Program-made: the position numbers and the translations under genes
In this document: positions 11,972 through 24,265 of the stretch, piece by piece
Position numbering within the stretch: position 1 is the stretch's first letter
How the letters are laid out: each line of letters starts with the position of its first letter
Source of the DNA: Astrocystis sublimbata
Lineage: Eukaryota > Ascomycota > Sordariomycetes > Xylariales > Xylariaceae
Length of the DNA: 64,000 nt
NCBI GenBank assembly: GCA_022453515.1
Contig: JAJNNY010000019.1
Span: 186,001 to 250,000 of the forward strand
Direction: 5' to 3'
The notes under the pieces: generated by a model
Told to the model about the DNA's origin: nothing
The model's input: the letters and a program-made list of their open reading frames with translations, nothing else
The model's database searches: none

Positions 11972-13181
11972 GATGTTTTTGACATTATATTTCATCCCCT
12001 ACATAATAAAGCAGGTTCATCTTCTAAAACTTGACTACATACATATATTTCACTTCCCTTTTTTTTTCTATGTCACAATGGAAGGTTTGGCGACCATGTC
12101 ACCTTTATCAACAAAGGCGCAATTTTTCTTTATCATTTTCGAGGGCATCACTCATCTTATCGGTATATACCATGGCCTCACTTCGTATAAATTCTCATCT
12201 ATTTTGGCGAATCGGAATCTGACCAGAGATTACCTGGTCGGGGGAGCACACGGTACGGTTAAAAGTTTCAGCTCGATGTGTAGGATATTCACGCGGAGCA
12301 AGGCGAACATGAGTCTATGGGGACAAGTCGGCATTTGAATTCAAGTTCCAAGGAGGGCTGGGTGTGAATGAGACGACTTGGGTAAAGACTCCCTTAATCT
12401 GTGTATATGTTGATATCCATGTTATGGCTGCATGAGGGACCTTATTGTGAGGACCATGCGGTACGAGATTAAATAAACACTGAATCCGCTCTCATCAGTC
12501 CTCTATATCTTGCATGGCGTCGCAGGTGTGTGTTTTGCGAAATGCAAGGGTCTCAAACATGTACTGAACCGCGTTGGAGCCTAACGAATGTGCCGGTTGA
12601 AGGTTAATTGAATGCATATTAAGGGTTAAACATGATCATACTACCTGTTCGTATATAATAGATCGCTCGCAAATTTATGTCACTTGCTTTTTGTTTCCCT
12701 AGCGGACATCGCCTGCATATACAGCTTGACTTTCCTCTCACGGACTTGCTATCCATAGCACGCATCACCTCGATAACGAGTTGACATCAGTTCTTCTATC
12801 GGTATATAGCTTTATGTTATGTCCATACTAGTTGCCTTAAGATTAATTAGTCTCTTTGGATCAGAAGGTTTTCGCTGTTGATTCTGTCTACCTAGGTCAG
12901 GGTAGTGCTTCCAATTAGTTGAGTATGAAAGAAATTATTATGATATAAATGACCATGACCCTTATTTCCACCATATTCCCATCATTATTATAGGAAAAAA
13001 TCGATAGAATAGAAGTAATTAGAATGGACTAGGTATAATGCCATGGTCGTTTCGTTTGACGACACTGGTCTAGCACTCTTGATTATCATCCGTTGGACCA
13101 CTTGTCGTACCGTTGTTCATCGTGCCAGTTTATTTTCAGAGTTGAGTAATAGAGCAAGGGGTGAAACAGATATTTCTTCGA

Positions 13182-13214
13182 ACTTGTCATCATCATCATC
13201 ATCAGATGACAAGT
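13182..13214. repeat. inverted repeat with ATC-repeat loop
   Basis: The arms ACTTGTCATC (13182-13191) and GATGACAAGT (13205-13214) are perfect 10-nt complements flanking a 13-nt CAT-repeat loop. Confidence 0.8.
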
Positions 13215-13723
13215 CAGCTAGTTGGGACAGCGTGCGATATCAATTTGGGTGTCGCTAAGAGACCGCGGATGAAGACGATGAGCTGCTACGATGGGTCATA
13301 GACGGATAGATGATACTATGCAGTATGATCTATTGTTTTTTGCATGAAATAATGGTCTGTCAACTCAGATAGATGGAAAAGAGACGGGTGAAGTGCAACA
13401 CAGTTCACGTCTTGACTTGCGTATCATGGCGTTACAGAATATAGCCATTGTCGGAACTTTGACACAACCACCCACGGCGATCAGTACTTAGGTATTCTTG
13501 ATCTCTCGGGTAACTTCTTGGTGAGAAAAGTATGTGTATAGGTCTAGTCCCATGCTGGGCTGCACCATGGTTTCATAACACTTGCCTCCATGATGGGAAA
13601 CACCATAGATTCAACAGCTATTGGGATAGTGGCTGTTCGAAACGTAACACCACTACAACATGCGGCATACCGGTATGTACCGATAATAACGCTGCAGGAT
13701 AAGTGACTCGGTATTAACGAGTG

Positions 13724-13750
13724 TAAGAATTCTGGGACAACGAATTCTTA
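13724..13750. repeat. 9-bp inverted repeat around two EcoRI-type sites
   Basis: TAAGAATTC (13724-13732) and GAATTCTTA (13742-13750) are perfect reverse complements with a 9-nt loop. A shorter 5-bp pair (ACTCG 13706-13710 with CGAGT 13718-13722) sits directly before it. Confidence 0.75.
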
Positions 13751-15532
13751 AAATTCACGCTCATCTTGCATAGGTTACTGCGTGTGACACACTCGTACGC
13801 AGGTATTGACAACAGATATTACTTGTGTGAAATGAGTAGAAATAGCCAATGCCCCCGTATAACTACAGCAAATATCGGGCGCGTCTCTGCACCCTCAGAA
13901 GTAAAATACGTAATCTCCATCACTGTGCACAACGGCAACACAGTCCGAGTGATGTTTACTTACCTAGGTAGTTATGGTGGTAAATGGGAACTTCTTGATA
14001 AAAAAACAACAGGGATGCCATTACCAAAGTCGACATACGCAGATCCATCATATGATACAGAAGCATGACGAATCGCGAGTGAATGAGCGTGAAACTAAAA
14101 GGCAACGCATATGACCTCCATCCTTCCCATATGACCTGACCTAGTCTTTGTTCAGCGTACGCTCTCGCTAACCTCTGCGTATTATTGGCGCACTCCGACT
14201 CCTTATAACTTGGAGATGCAACTCCATGACTCGCAAGACTTGCTATGTAGGTCGGGCGCCTCATCTCTACTCACCTTCTGCAAAGAGCACAGTCTGTCTG
14301 TCTACGGGAGAAAAGGAGGCAAGACAACCTTTATCGGAGCCCTCGCGCCAATACGTCTTGATTGCAAGCACCCCTGCGTCATTCAATAATGGTTCGATCC
14401 CAATAATCACTTAGCCGCGATATATGTCTGTCCGACCATCGTCACTAACAAGCTCCTTCATCCACCACGGCACACCATCCATGATTGATCTAAACGCGAG
14501 TTCTGGCCAGATAAATATATGTTCTAGACTCTCTCAGCCCTACAAACTAAGCAAAACCCGGCATATTCGAGCTTGTCAGCGCTAAGAGCGACAGAGCTCT
14601 CGTGAGCTAGTCCGTTGCCGGAGATTTCTTTTTGATCATGGCATCTGCATACTTTAGTTACATAGGTGCCCTGGCGGGATACCTTTTGAAGCGAGGTCCC
14701 GGCAGTAAGAGTAGTGCTTACATTGCATGGAAGTATGCTGCTATGTGCTAATATGTGCCTTGCCTTGCACTGCACTGCACTGCATACGATGGTAATACCT
14801 AGGAGGGTTAGGCTTCAGAGGAGATAGGGGATTGCCGCGCCCCTGGTTCCCAGACTGCCTGGTTCCATGGCTGCATTGGTCACTTTCCAAGCTGTCAGGG
14901 GATATGCTCCTGGCGTAGGATCATCTGCTATGTGAGCCCGGAAAAGTAGCAATGGCATGGTGGTCACTGTAGGAGCTGCTCCTGCGGATTTACATTTTAT
15001 TGGCAGGAACTGTGTTAGGCTGTCCATCAATATTTGGGCTTTCAAGTTTTCATCGCGGAATCGGGGGACGAGACTATCAGAACTGGAAGTTTGGAACGTC
15101 GCAAACTCGCTAATTTTGTGACTCCGAGTAGCTGAGAAAGCCTTTCGTCTCAGTCGAAGGTGCAGCGGAAGAAAATTATAGCCATACAGCTTGTCCAGGC
15201 TTTTACAAGAGACGAAATCCGAGACAGAATGAAAGCAAGTTTTGACTCGGACGCTTTACGTGCATATGTACATCATATATTCACTCACACCACACTCATC
15301 CCAGCTAGTATCTGAGTTCCACTGCAGCCTGGCACTTGGTGGCGTCCACCAGTTCTGGGCCAATCTAAGCAAGTAGGCATACCCTGGGGAGAGGGGCTCC
15401 CTCGCCTCGTGTTAAGAGAGCTGGGAAGGACTGGCAAGTTACTTTTTTTTCATTCGTGCCACGCTACTCTAGATTGTCAATAGAGCTACTGAAATATCCC
15501 ACTTCTGCCCGCTCGTTGGTGGTCAAAGGTGG

Positions 15533-16373
15533 TCAAATCCTTGGGTCTAGCTGTCCTTGGAACACGGCGGCTGCGATATGGCCCAGCTCGAGATCGAATG
15601 GACCTTGTTGTTCCCCGAAGAAACTGTCTAGATTCAGCCGCTGGGAGGGGGGCGTGGCATGAGGGCACAGAGGAATGGAAACGACGATGACGAACCTTCG
15701 CATCATGATACTGATCCTCTTGATGCTTGTGAGATCGAGGGCTTCCGCATCTGGCTTCGGCTTCCCTCGGTATGTAGGCTTGAGGTCGTGCCAGGGGATC
15801 TCGAGCTCACTCCGACTGCCGGGAAAGTCGTACTCCCAGCTAACAGTGCTCTGTTCCCGGCCGTCGGGACGCCTGGGGAGGATGTCATCCTTGACGATGA
15901 GCGTATATTTCTTCCCATCCCCGTCCTGGATCGCCAGGCGCAGGCCCTGGTAGCTCGACAAATCCCAGCGTTGTGGATCCGGGGATCGCTGCGAGGCAAA
16001 CCCAGCCCCGCCCAGCGCGGTGATGTCTAGCTCGCCATGGAAACGGACGGTTTCTTTTGTTGCTGCTGCCTCGGACGACGACGACGCGCGTGCGTGGGTG
16101 TAGTCCAGGTAGCTTTGGCTCTTGCCGCCCCGTACACGATCGTCCGAGGCGGCCCAGGACTCCGCAAGCCAAGGTCTAGGGAGGATTGGGTTGGTTGGTT
16201 AGTTAGTTAGTCTGGCTTTCTCCTCGGCTTCGGCTCGGCTAATAGACATGGATAGGCATGAGGAACTCAACGTTCCGGGCGTTTTCCCCGGACAGTTCGA
16301 CCGAGGGCACCCAACCTACTTACTTGTCTCCCCCGAAAAGGTAAGTGCCCGGCTTCAAGTTTGCCGTCGCCAT
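15533..16373 (-). CDS. CIA30-domain (NADH:ubiquinone oxidoreductase intermediate-associated protein 30) family protein
   Basis: Three exons on the minus strand: 16373-16324, 16175-15696 and 15623-15533, giving 206 residues. Intron 1 (16176-16323, GTAAGT...CCTAG, preceded by CTAACTAAC branch-like repeats) joins LFGGD to KPWLAESW. Intron 2 (15624-15695) joins ISIMMR to SFFGEQQG. The hallmark segment ASDDRVRGGKSQSYLDY starts near residue 26, followed by FHGELDITALGGAGF, LSSYQGLRLAI and a C-terminal GPFDLEL strand, as in the CIA30 beta-sandwich. Human NDUFAF1 and Neurospora CIA30 are complex I assembly factors. This form begins MATANLKPGTYLFGGD with no mitochondrial presequence, so it may be one of the short cytosolic CIA30-like proteins of unknown role. 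All exon joins keep frame. Confidence 0.85.
15624..15695 (-). other. intron 2 of the CIA30-domain gene
   Basis: 72 nt, donor GTTCGT, acceptor ACAG. It is placed because only this pair restores the SFFGEQQG reading after the conserved IKRISIMM strand. Reading through without splicing stays open but inserts an unrelated cysteine- and proline-rich stretch. Confidence 0.8.
16176..16323 (-). other. intron 1 of the CIA30-domain gene
   Basis: 148 nt with a GTAAGT donor, CTAACTAAC repeats as likely branch site and a CCTAG acceptor. It removes a 5' leader segment and connects the short 16-codon first exon. Confidence 0.8.
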
Positions 16374-19300
16374 AGCTTTGATGGCGGAATTTGCCGGGCG
16401 AGAGGGAATTGCTGCTGTTTCGTAATCGTGGACAGGGTCGTGGGAGGGTCTGCCTAGGTCAGGACATCCGAGACTCGACGAGTGGTGTTGTGGTGATGAT
16501 GTAGGTCGCTGATTACTAAGTATAGCACCTGGCAGCTAGCTTGGTCTGCTTGGGATTTGAGTCTGTACGCTAAATTGGTCCTTCAATCTTTCAGCTCGTC
16601 CCTGGATGGAGTTGAGTGAGTGAGTGGTGTTGATTACGACTGAGAGCGGTTGGACTGGGGGGATTCGATGGCACTACTAGTAGTTACCAATCGCCAAACT
16701 ACCTCCAACTTGCCCAACTTACCCACTTCTATGAAAAGCAATCGGGGCAATGCAAACCCAGCCGTGCTAGACGAAATGCGATGGCACTGGCGCGCGCCTG
16801 AGGCGCCGGATTGCTTAGTTTGATTTGTAGGCACACACACACCTGCACTACAAAGATTTGACAAGCAATTAGGGTTTGCTAGCTGCCAGTGTGAAGCTCC
16901 CGCCTAACCGCTTCATGGGCAAGACCACGGCAACAACATGCGATTTCTCGTGCTAGATCAACAAAGCTGGTTAGTCAGCTATCTGCCCGCGCGGGTTATA
17001 GAGCACACTAGACTGGAACTGTCTATTAACCCGAAGGGCTAGAACAAATGAGTGTGCTCTTGGGGGCTTCCTACGATACTTACCTGGGTGGATGTCTACT
17101 AAGGGTAGTTGACGAATGAGGCTTGTGTCAGTGTCAAAACTTTTGATATACTATGGTGATGTGCTATGTATGAGCAGTTGAAGGTGGATCTCAAGTGACG
17201 ACGGCGCCAGACTTGATTGTGAAACAGCCGCCCTCACAGCCTCAAACTGCCGCGAAGCATTAACTCAACACCCAGTGCTGTGTGCGCTGCCCAGGAATCC
17301 TCTATAATGCCAATCTTGTTTCAACCCTCAATCCGGCCTATGATCTTTAGTATTAAGACGCAGAGACTGGAAAGTCTCTGCACTTCATTTTAACGTAGAT
17401 ATTCCATTCCACTGTGGAGCGAGCCAATATCATAACATCCTGGCAACACAAGTGCCTACGCGTCCAACTCCGTCTGTTACTTGCATAATAATTGAACACG
17501 CCAGCCTCGCTAAAAAAAAAGAAAAAAAGAGAATAGGCCTTGGAGTAGGGCTGGTAAGGCGTGCGTGGACGGCGTTCGATGTCATGATTTGCGTCATAGA
17601 CAAGTACATAAACCACACAATACCAAGAGAGTGAAATGAATATTCACATGTAAAACAGGTGAGAATGATAACAAAGGCGCGATCGATTGCTTGGGCATTG
17701 TCGTCATGGTCTTCCACCCGGAAAATGATATTAAATCCCTCTGCGAAACTCTGACTGGGGAATGTGGATATGTTAATATCAAAAGACGTTTTGGGTAGCA
17801 TCAGATGTGCTATCTCAGTGACGATGGTAACTCCAAGCTTGGACATTTTCCTCCGCTCAACAAGGGTCAGAGACAGGGTCAACGGCAGGAGAGAGAAAGA
17901 GAGCGAGAGGATCGAGTAGGGTGTGTTTGGAAGCAACCCGGTATTCGGTCTGGCCCGCAATTCCCAGAGATCTCTTCCTCGTCAATGATCAACGGCGGAG
18001 TCTGTCGGGGTCTTCGATCACATCTTGGATCACCTTGGCAGTCAATCTTCATCTTGAGTACTCGTAGACTCCTTCCCACAGGCGGCGAGCTGGCTGGAAC
18101 GGGTAAGGCGTAGGCGAGAATCGCCGAGCGACATCTATTCTCGCCTGGTAGGTATATACCCGAGATACCTTAGGTAAGTGGGTATAGGTATTTCGTACGC
18201 AAACGGAACACGCAAGACGGGATACGGCACGCATCACACTGACTGACATTATCCTCGCCATCACAATTCCCAGCGGGCGCTCTCATTGTCAAGTTTGCAT
18301 AGATGTGGGAATATGGCCTGATGGTGCCAATATTGACTTGGACAGTTGCGGTGTTGCCAAGCGCTGCACTAGGGAAGCTGGCTGGGCACCTAAATATAGT
18401 AAAGTCGAGTTGAGTATGTAGGTAGGAGGTATGTATCTGTCTCGCCTGTCGGTCTTGTCTACTCGTAGGTAATGTCTCAACAGGGACGGAACCCACTCGC
18501 TCGCCCACGTCCCCGCTATGCCCGCTATGCCTGCCCGTATAATCACTGGGCACCAATGTGCCAAGGTGGATATAGTAACTACTACTCGTACTCCTTAGGA
18601 CGTAGCTATGTAATCTACCCATTCCGTAGAGACAGACTCCAACTTCAACTCAACATGTACCATGACCACCTCTCTTTAAGGTTTGCTAGTCCATTCGAGC
18701 TTGAATTGGTATTGGTTGTTTGTATGTAACGTAGCGAAACCATAATCGACTGTGCCGGCCTACCTGGTAGTTATTAAGCTTAGTTGGCATATAGTTTCGA
18801 CGTCAGTTGTCAATAGTGCACGGGAACAGGACACGACGATTCCGGCACTTTGAACCATGGACATGCCATACCAATCCATTCCCAACCGAGTCCGCAGGCT
18901 ATCTGAACCTACAGTAGCTCGAGTAGTGCGTTCGTCATACTCCGTAATTGGAGACCACCCGCAACGCAACGGTTTCGTGGGGCCCGTAGGATCCGTATCG
19001 TCCGTCGTCTAAGTGTGGTGATCCAGACACTTGGGGCTGGACCAAGCTGTTTAGTTTGTTGTGAAGGAGGTGGCTCGCCTTCTTGTTCATTGTTTTTTTT
19101 CTGGGCCATGGACAGCTGCGGCTTTGTTCTCCTCCAACGATCCACCTACGAGTATATCGACTACACCAACCAGGCGAGGTGGCTGCGCTAGGCTCGCTAA
19201 TTGTTGCTAGGCATCGCGCCCCGGAACCAATACGGAGTCCGGAATCTCGTCGTCCCTAGGAAGTGCCTAGCCTTCCCCTCCACCTCCACCACCACCAAGA

Positions 19301-19912
19301 CGTACCTACACATAGAGTACGAGCAAACGAGCTGGGGTACGAGCACACTCTGCTTTCGGTCTCCAGTCGTGGTCTCAGTTGTAGGCTGCTATCACACCCC
19401 CACGAGGGAGTGAGTATCTCAAGTCAGTGGCACGAGTGCTCTCACCATGTGGCCTACAAGTCACTTTCAAGAATCCCATCGCGAAGAGCTGTCCTCATAC
19501 TTATGACATGATTTTGTTCATTCATTGGCGTAAATAGTATGGCTCTCGTAGCTCCCGCGGGGGAGCCCTATCATCTTTGTGTATATCTTTGTAGTGTAGA
19601 GATTTCCTGCTCCAAAATAACGATTGCCAACGCTTGCCTTGGATATAATATGCCCGAGAAAAGAGAAATAGTCCAACATGAATCGGAAGAGGTCGAGCAC
19701 TTCGCCTTTATGCAAGAACCTTTTGCGCCGTTCAATCCCAAAGTTTCCAACGAAAAAAAAATGATAAAGAAACAAAAAGCCTGCCCATTCCGCATTCCCA
19801 GCCAACCCATGCAACTCAGCCCGTGCGCTCTCGTCACGCAACCAGGGCGAGATCTATCCGAATGTCCTCCATTTCTGTGCTCGTCAAATCATCACGAAAC
19901 CCCTTTTGTGCC
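16374..19912. other. 3.5-kb intergenic region, no supported gene
   Basis: This stretch lies between the 5' end of the CIA30 gene and the 3' end of the bZIP gene. The longest open frame (minus, 17430-17960, 176 codons) is listed separately as doubtful. I recognise no domain in any frame. TAGGTA/TACGAGTA motifs are frequent around 18.0-18.6 kb and 19.1-19.3 kb. Confidence 0.5.
17430..17848 (-). CDS. doubtful small ORF, unknown
   Basis: From an internal ATG near 17848 (preceded by GGAAA) a frame of about 139 residues begins MSKLGVTIVTEIAHLML and remains open to 17430. The first 75 residues have mixed, globular-looking composition (for example FNIIFRVEDHDDNAQAIDRAF). The rest is hydrophobic and less protein-like, so an undetected intron or a chance frame are both possible. 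I recognise no family. There is no nearby gene to pair it with. Confidence 0.2.
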
Positions 19913-20881
19913 TCATCCATGATGTGAGCCCATACCCGGTGACCCCGGCATCGACAGGGGCGTTGCCGGATAGTCGTAGCCAGCCTCGGAGCAGTTCGCT
20001 GAGTGATCGAAGTGAGATAGTGGTGGTGTCTGGCAACAGCACCCATCAGCTACGTTGGTGACGGTGAGATTGATTGCGCACATGACTCACATGAGGGTTC
20101 GAGTGGTCGTAGGGGCCGGGCGCATTCACCTCCACGGGCATGTAGTAGCTCATATACGGCGAGATGGGTTCCTCGCCGGGATAGGGTTCCCTCTTGATGG
20201 CGTCGTTGAAATGTGTCATGGGCGGCAGCGTGCAGGGAACCGTGGTGGCCATGTAGCTAGGGTAGCCTTCTGCTGTGGTCATGGCATGGTAGGTCTGGGC
20301 GGAGCTGTAGGGCGTTCCCATGATCTCATCCGGGGGAGGATAGTTGGAGTACATGAATGGAGGCGTATTGGACCGTTCACGGTCATCGTAGCCGTGTTGG
20401 AAGAGTATCTCGTCGTCCGGGTTCATGGGCGGGGTGTATTGGGGTGGGTGTGCTGGCTTTTGCGAGGCCGCACTGCTCGACTTGGACCCCTTTGAGCTCT
20501 TCTTGGTGCTTCGACTACTGGACTGCGACTGCTTCTCAGGTGCGTGGGTGGGCGATGACCCTTCGTCTGATGAACCAGCCCGTCTCTCCAAGTCTTCCAG
20601 ACGTCTCTTCAGCTTCTTGCCTATGAGGGCAGCGTTAGCATCTTAGTAGGACACACAGCACCACGCCAACCACATCAAGCCAACATACGGTAGTTACGCT
20701 GAGCAATGCGGTTCTGTATCCTCCTACGCTCAGCAAGATCTGAGATCTTGGTCCAGTCTTCATCGGGGTTTGCTGAGCTGGAGAAGGCGGAGCTTGTGCC
20801 GTGTGCCGCATACTGCCTGGGTGCCGGGGCGGCAGCGTAGGGATATTGGTGTTGGGACATGGTGTACATGGGGGCCGACAT
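19913..20881 (-). CDS. Yap-type bZIP transcription factor
   Basis: Three exons (20881-20689, 20620-20091, 20029-19913) give 279 residues. Intron 1 (20621-20688, GTATGT...CATAG) falls in the basic region and joins IAQRNYR to KKLKRRLEDLERR. The resulting ERRRIQNRIAQRNYRKKLK matches the fungal bZIP signature NxxAQxxYR near residues 50-70. The leucine zipper is short, followed by a Ser/Lys-rich stretch and a Pro/Tyr-rich C-terminus. Intron 2 (20030-20090, GTGAGT...CCAG) was chosen because it leads into a frame ending YPATPLSMPGSPGMGSHHG, a typical tail. Without it the protein would end in a basic, unrelated tail. Related factors control stress responses or secondary metabolism. The specific target is unknown. 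Confidence 0.87.
20030..20090 (-). other. intron 2 of the bZIP gene
   Basis: 61 nt, consensus donor GTGAGT and acceptor GCCAG, phase 0 on both sides. Less certain than intron 1, because the unspliced frame stays open for 15 more codons. Confidence 0.7.
20621..20688 (-). other. intron 1 of the bZIP gene
   Basis: 68 nt, GTATGT donor, branch-like TGCTAAC and CATAG acceptor, splitting the codon for the arginine of RNYR. Skipping it gives an immediate stop. Confidence 0.93.
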
Positions 20882-21262
20882 GAGCGATGACCCGGCGGTC
20901 TCGTCAGTCGAGACGATGACGAGCTTCGAAGGTGGAAGTATGTTGTGGTGGCCGGGAGGGCGGTTGGTGAGTAGGATGGTTGAAGCGGGAGCACGATGTA
21001 GAGATAGGTCGAGCTGACGATGACTTCAACACTAGTGCGTGTGTTTGGGAACCGTGTTGGTGGGACATGATGGAGAGGGAGGGAGGAATGGGAATATATA
21101 CATATACTAAGCTAGCAAGAGAGAGCTTCCTTCGAAGGACGACGAGGTACGGTGCTCTGGCATTGTCTTTCTCGTAATCCACGCTGGTAGGAGAGGCTTC
21201 GAGGTACAAGGGCGCTGTACAGGGCACTGCGATCGATACGCCGATCGGTACTTGGATACATC

Positions 21263-21323
21263 GGTACCTCGATACCTCGATACCTCGCTACCTGCCGGGC
21301 ACTCGAGCACTCGAGCACTCGCT
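21263..21323. repeat. two adjacent short tandem repeats
   Basis: Three to four copies of an 8-nt TACCTCGA-type unit (21265-21292) are followed by three copies of an 8-nt GCACTCGA-type unit (21299-21321). Confidence 0.8.
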
Positions 21324-21583
21324 GCCACGCGGGTACGTACCTCGCAGGGGACCCCGGCCCGAGCAGCAGACAGACAGGCATCTGGCTGCGAGTGCACATG
21401 TGTAGCCGATTCCAGGTCCGCCTTTTGGGTGCAACGTTGGGACAGCCAAGAAACCCGCCCAGTGCGAGCTGTGGGCAGAGCCCGGACCCCAGCTTGTGCG
21501 CTAGCGCGCCAGGGATCCAGGGATAGAGGACCTCGACGACCAGGGAGACCGTACCGAACAGTTGGTTGATCATGGGCCGCCAG

Positions 21584-21614
21584 TCAAGACAGGCCCCAAG
21601 ACAGGCCCCAAGAA
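21584..21614. repeat. 12-nt tandem repeat (CAAGACAGGCCC)
   Basis: Two full and one partial copy of a 12-nt unit in tandem. Confidence 0.8.
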
Positions 21615-23866
21615 GCCTAAGCCCGAGCCTACCAATCTGCCTGCTTTGGAGGGGGGGGAGACACCCCGTCGTTTGCCCGTCTAACTGCATACGGCAGTAC
21701 GCTGGCGACGCCTGGTTGAAGGCCTGCTGGCCTACCTACGGCTTTCTTTCTTGGTGCTCTGTTGAACTCAACTCAACTCAATAATACATGGTAGATAAAG
21801 TGCCTGTTTAAAGCAGCAAGCGAGGGGCAGCCAAACCACACCTGCGCCGTCAGGACGACGCACGCAGCCATCCCCTACATCATACACGTGTAGGTGTAGG
21901 ATGGATGCAGAGTACCCTATGTGCCTGTACGCCAGCACGCACCAGTCGAGCAGTTGCCGGCTTGTAGGGCTGCCAGGTATCGCGCGCTTTCGACGACTGC
22001 GGTGTACCCAAAGATGGATATACCATAATAGCTCGTTCTCTCAACACCTTAGCCGATGGAGGCAAGCAAGCTACGCGTACGTACGGTATACTCGTGGGAT
22101 GGGCGGGCGGGCGCCTAGCGTCACCTCGTAAAGTAGTCCGCAGCAACCAACCGATTTGCCCTTAGCTTGTGGCCAGCCAGATGGCCGTTGTTTTTGCCTG
22201 CCTCAGCTATCTCCATCGTCACCCAATAGGCACAAGTGCGCATACACAGCCATAGGAAGGGTGGCTTGTGTGTAATGCGCCCGTGTTTGTGCCGCTGGAC
22301 GCTTCAGGATAGTGTACTATACATCCATATATACACACACACGCATACATCGTGGATTCACGTACATATTCCGTGTAAGCGGTGGACATTCGAGTGGCCG
22401 CAATCTGGCAAGGACGTGGCACGGTACGGGCAGGACATACAGACAATTCTATGTTTACCGCGTCTATTCATGCGCCGCTGGAGATGGGCATGGCGGGCAT
22501 ACCTACCGGGCGGACTTTTGTTGCCAGAGTTCATAATTGTGAATCAGGCTGGTGCATCCATGTGATCAAGACTGCTGCATAGCACCCGCCAGTTCGGGTC
22601 CGATGGAAAATGGAAGATGGAATCGAACATCGAAGGGGGCGTATCCTAGCCACATCTGCCAACAAGTTGGGCGTACAAGCACGTGGTGGGCGAGCGAAGC
22701 CCCCTACGTTATGCGTTATGCGACATACAAACGAGGTTTCTCGATAGCGAGACCGAGATTCGAAACACTACCTATGTACCTACCTACATCCACCGTCGAC
22801 GTCGACGTCCTGAACCCAGATACGTACACACAAAGTCTACGAGTATGTTGATCGCAGACGGGAAGGGGGGGTTGACGGCTGTGCCGCGCATAGATCGAAC
22901 CCATCGATGGAATGTGATCTGATTGGCCGACTGGGCCATCAAGCCCCGTCGCGGGTTTCGCAGAGGAGACGTCATGTCCACAGCAACACTTGCCCTGCCT
23001 CTTTTGATTCATTTATTTTTGTTCACTCTGAGACCCGAGCGGGATTGCTTGGTCGGTGGTCCAAGGGCGCCAGTGCATGCAACCAACCTGTGTCGGGTAG
23101 ACAAAACCACCATCGGCCTATTGCACGCTACGTGATGGAGAGAATCTTGGGACTCGACCCCTGAATTTAGGGAAGTAAAGACGCGGTGTAGTGCGGGTGT
23201 AATAGGCTATTAGAGTACGAGGGTGAGGGCGATTGCCGGCGGTGCTATGTACTATGTAATTGAGGTTCTGCCGCTTGGTTTTGATTGAGCCTGCGAGCCT
23301 GCCTCGCCTGCCTGTCTATTTTTGGGAACGAGGATGACCAATCGCCAATCAAGGGCCGCCCTGCTGAGAACTGCCTAAGGCTAAGACTCTTAGGGCTGGC
23401 AAATCGAAACACCCCAGAGCATCCATCCATCACCGTACCCATCATCACATGTTGTTTGTCACCGAGCAGCTATGTACACGCGCAGCATACCTGGTATGGG
23501 CATGGCCAGAAACTCAATCCCTGGCCCATCTGGAGAGGATGCCGTATAGGTAATGAATCGATACGGAATCCTTCAGTGGTCTGCAATTACGGATCGGAGC
23601 TGGGTTTGTTTGATATTCATCTCAACCTTATCTCTCCTGTTCCATCTAAAAATTGCACTTCATCCACACCATCTCTCACGGTGTACGAGTATACGATATA
23701 CGTCCCTGATTATGGAGGTGGGACGAGGAGGGGAAAGCCTCCCCTGCGAAGGGTGCCCTTAACAAGTGACCTAATTCCGGGCTGTGGGACGTAATCGGCT
23801 TAGTTGTCCAGCCTAAAGTAAACAAAACCTCTAACATAGTCCTGGGCATAACACCAGTCATTATTA

Positions 23867-24265
23867 ATGCCCGGCTGTAAACGTAATGGTGTGGTGTGCA
23901 GTGCAGTCCTGCTATTCTTGTTGCTGGCGCCAGCCAAGCGACGCTCCTCCATTGATACTCTGGCCGTCAGGTGTGGTGGATTCGCAATCGCCTCGCCCCC
24001 AACACTCTCCGCTGAGCTCTATCTCTTTCGTGATGGCGGCACAGCATGGCCAGTTAAAATTCCTCCCGTCGGGTCCTTTAACGCTACCTGCCTAGTAGAC
24101 AATTCCTTTGCATGCCCACGAGGCACCCTCAAATGTCGCGACAGGTATATCACTCACCAATCAGGGAGATGCACCTTGAATAGAACCATTACCGTACAAG
24201 TGCTATTTTCAATCACATCATTACGTATACGTAGTGTGAATACCTCCATTGTTCGATGGGCGTAG
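23867..24265 (+). CDS. doubtful small ORF with signal-peptide-like start
   Basis: 132 codons beginning MPGCKRNGVVCSAVLLFLLL, which resembles a signal peptide, followed by a stretch with six more cysteines and three N-glycosylation-type NxT/S sites. This would suit a small secreted protein. However, no homologous family is recognised, no promoter element stands out, and chance frames of this length are expected in 20 kb. Confidence 0.15.
   Translation: MPGCKRNGVVCSAVLLFLLLAPAKRRSSIDTLAVRCGGFAIASPPTLSAELYLFRDGGTAWPVKIPPVGSFNATCLVDNSFACPRGTLKCRDRYITHQSGRCTLNRTITVQVLFSITSLRIRSVNTSIVRWA

Larger units (their letters stand above)
11972..15532. other. 3.6-kb convergent intergenic region
   Basis: This gap separates two convergent genes and so needs no promoter, yet it is unusually long. 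I see no supportable protein gene. It is A/T-richer than its surroundings between about 12.0 and 13.8 kb. It contains a hairpin with ATC-repeat loop (13182-13214) and an inverted repeat around GAATTC (13724-13750). Polyadenylation-like AATAAA occurs at about 12004-12009, shortly after the SREBP stop. Confidence 0.55.

Noticed and set aside
14390..14405. tRNA B-box-like GGTTCGATCCC
   Set aside because: The T stem does not pair fully and no A box or acceptor stem lies upstream.
20046..20090. bZIP protein ending in unspliced frame at 20046
   Set aside because: A consensus GTGAGT donor at 20090 and acceptor at 20030 lead to a tail of typical bZIP composition, while the unspliced tail is unrelated. 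Not fully certain.
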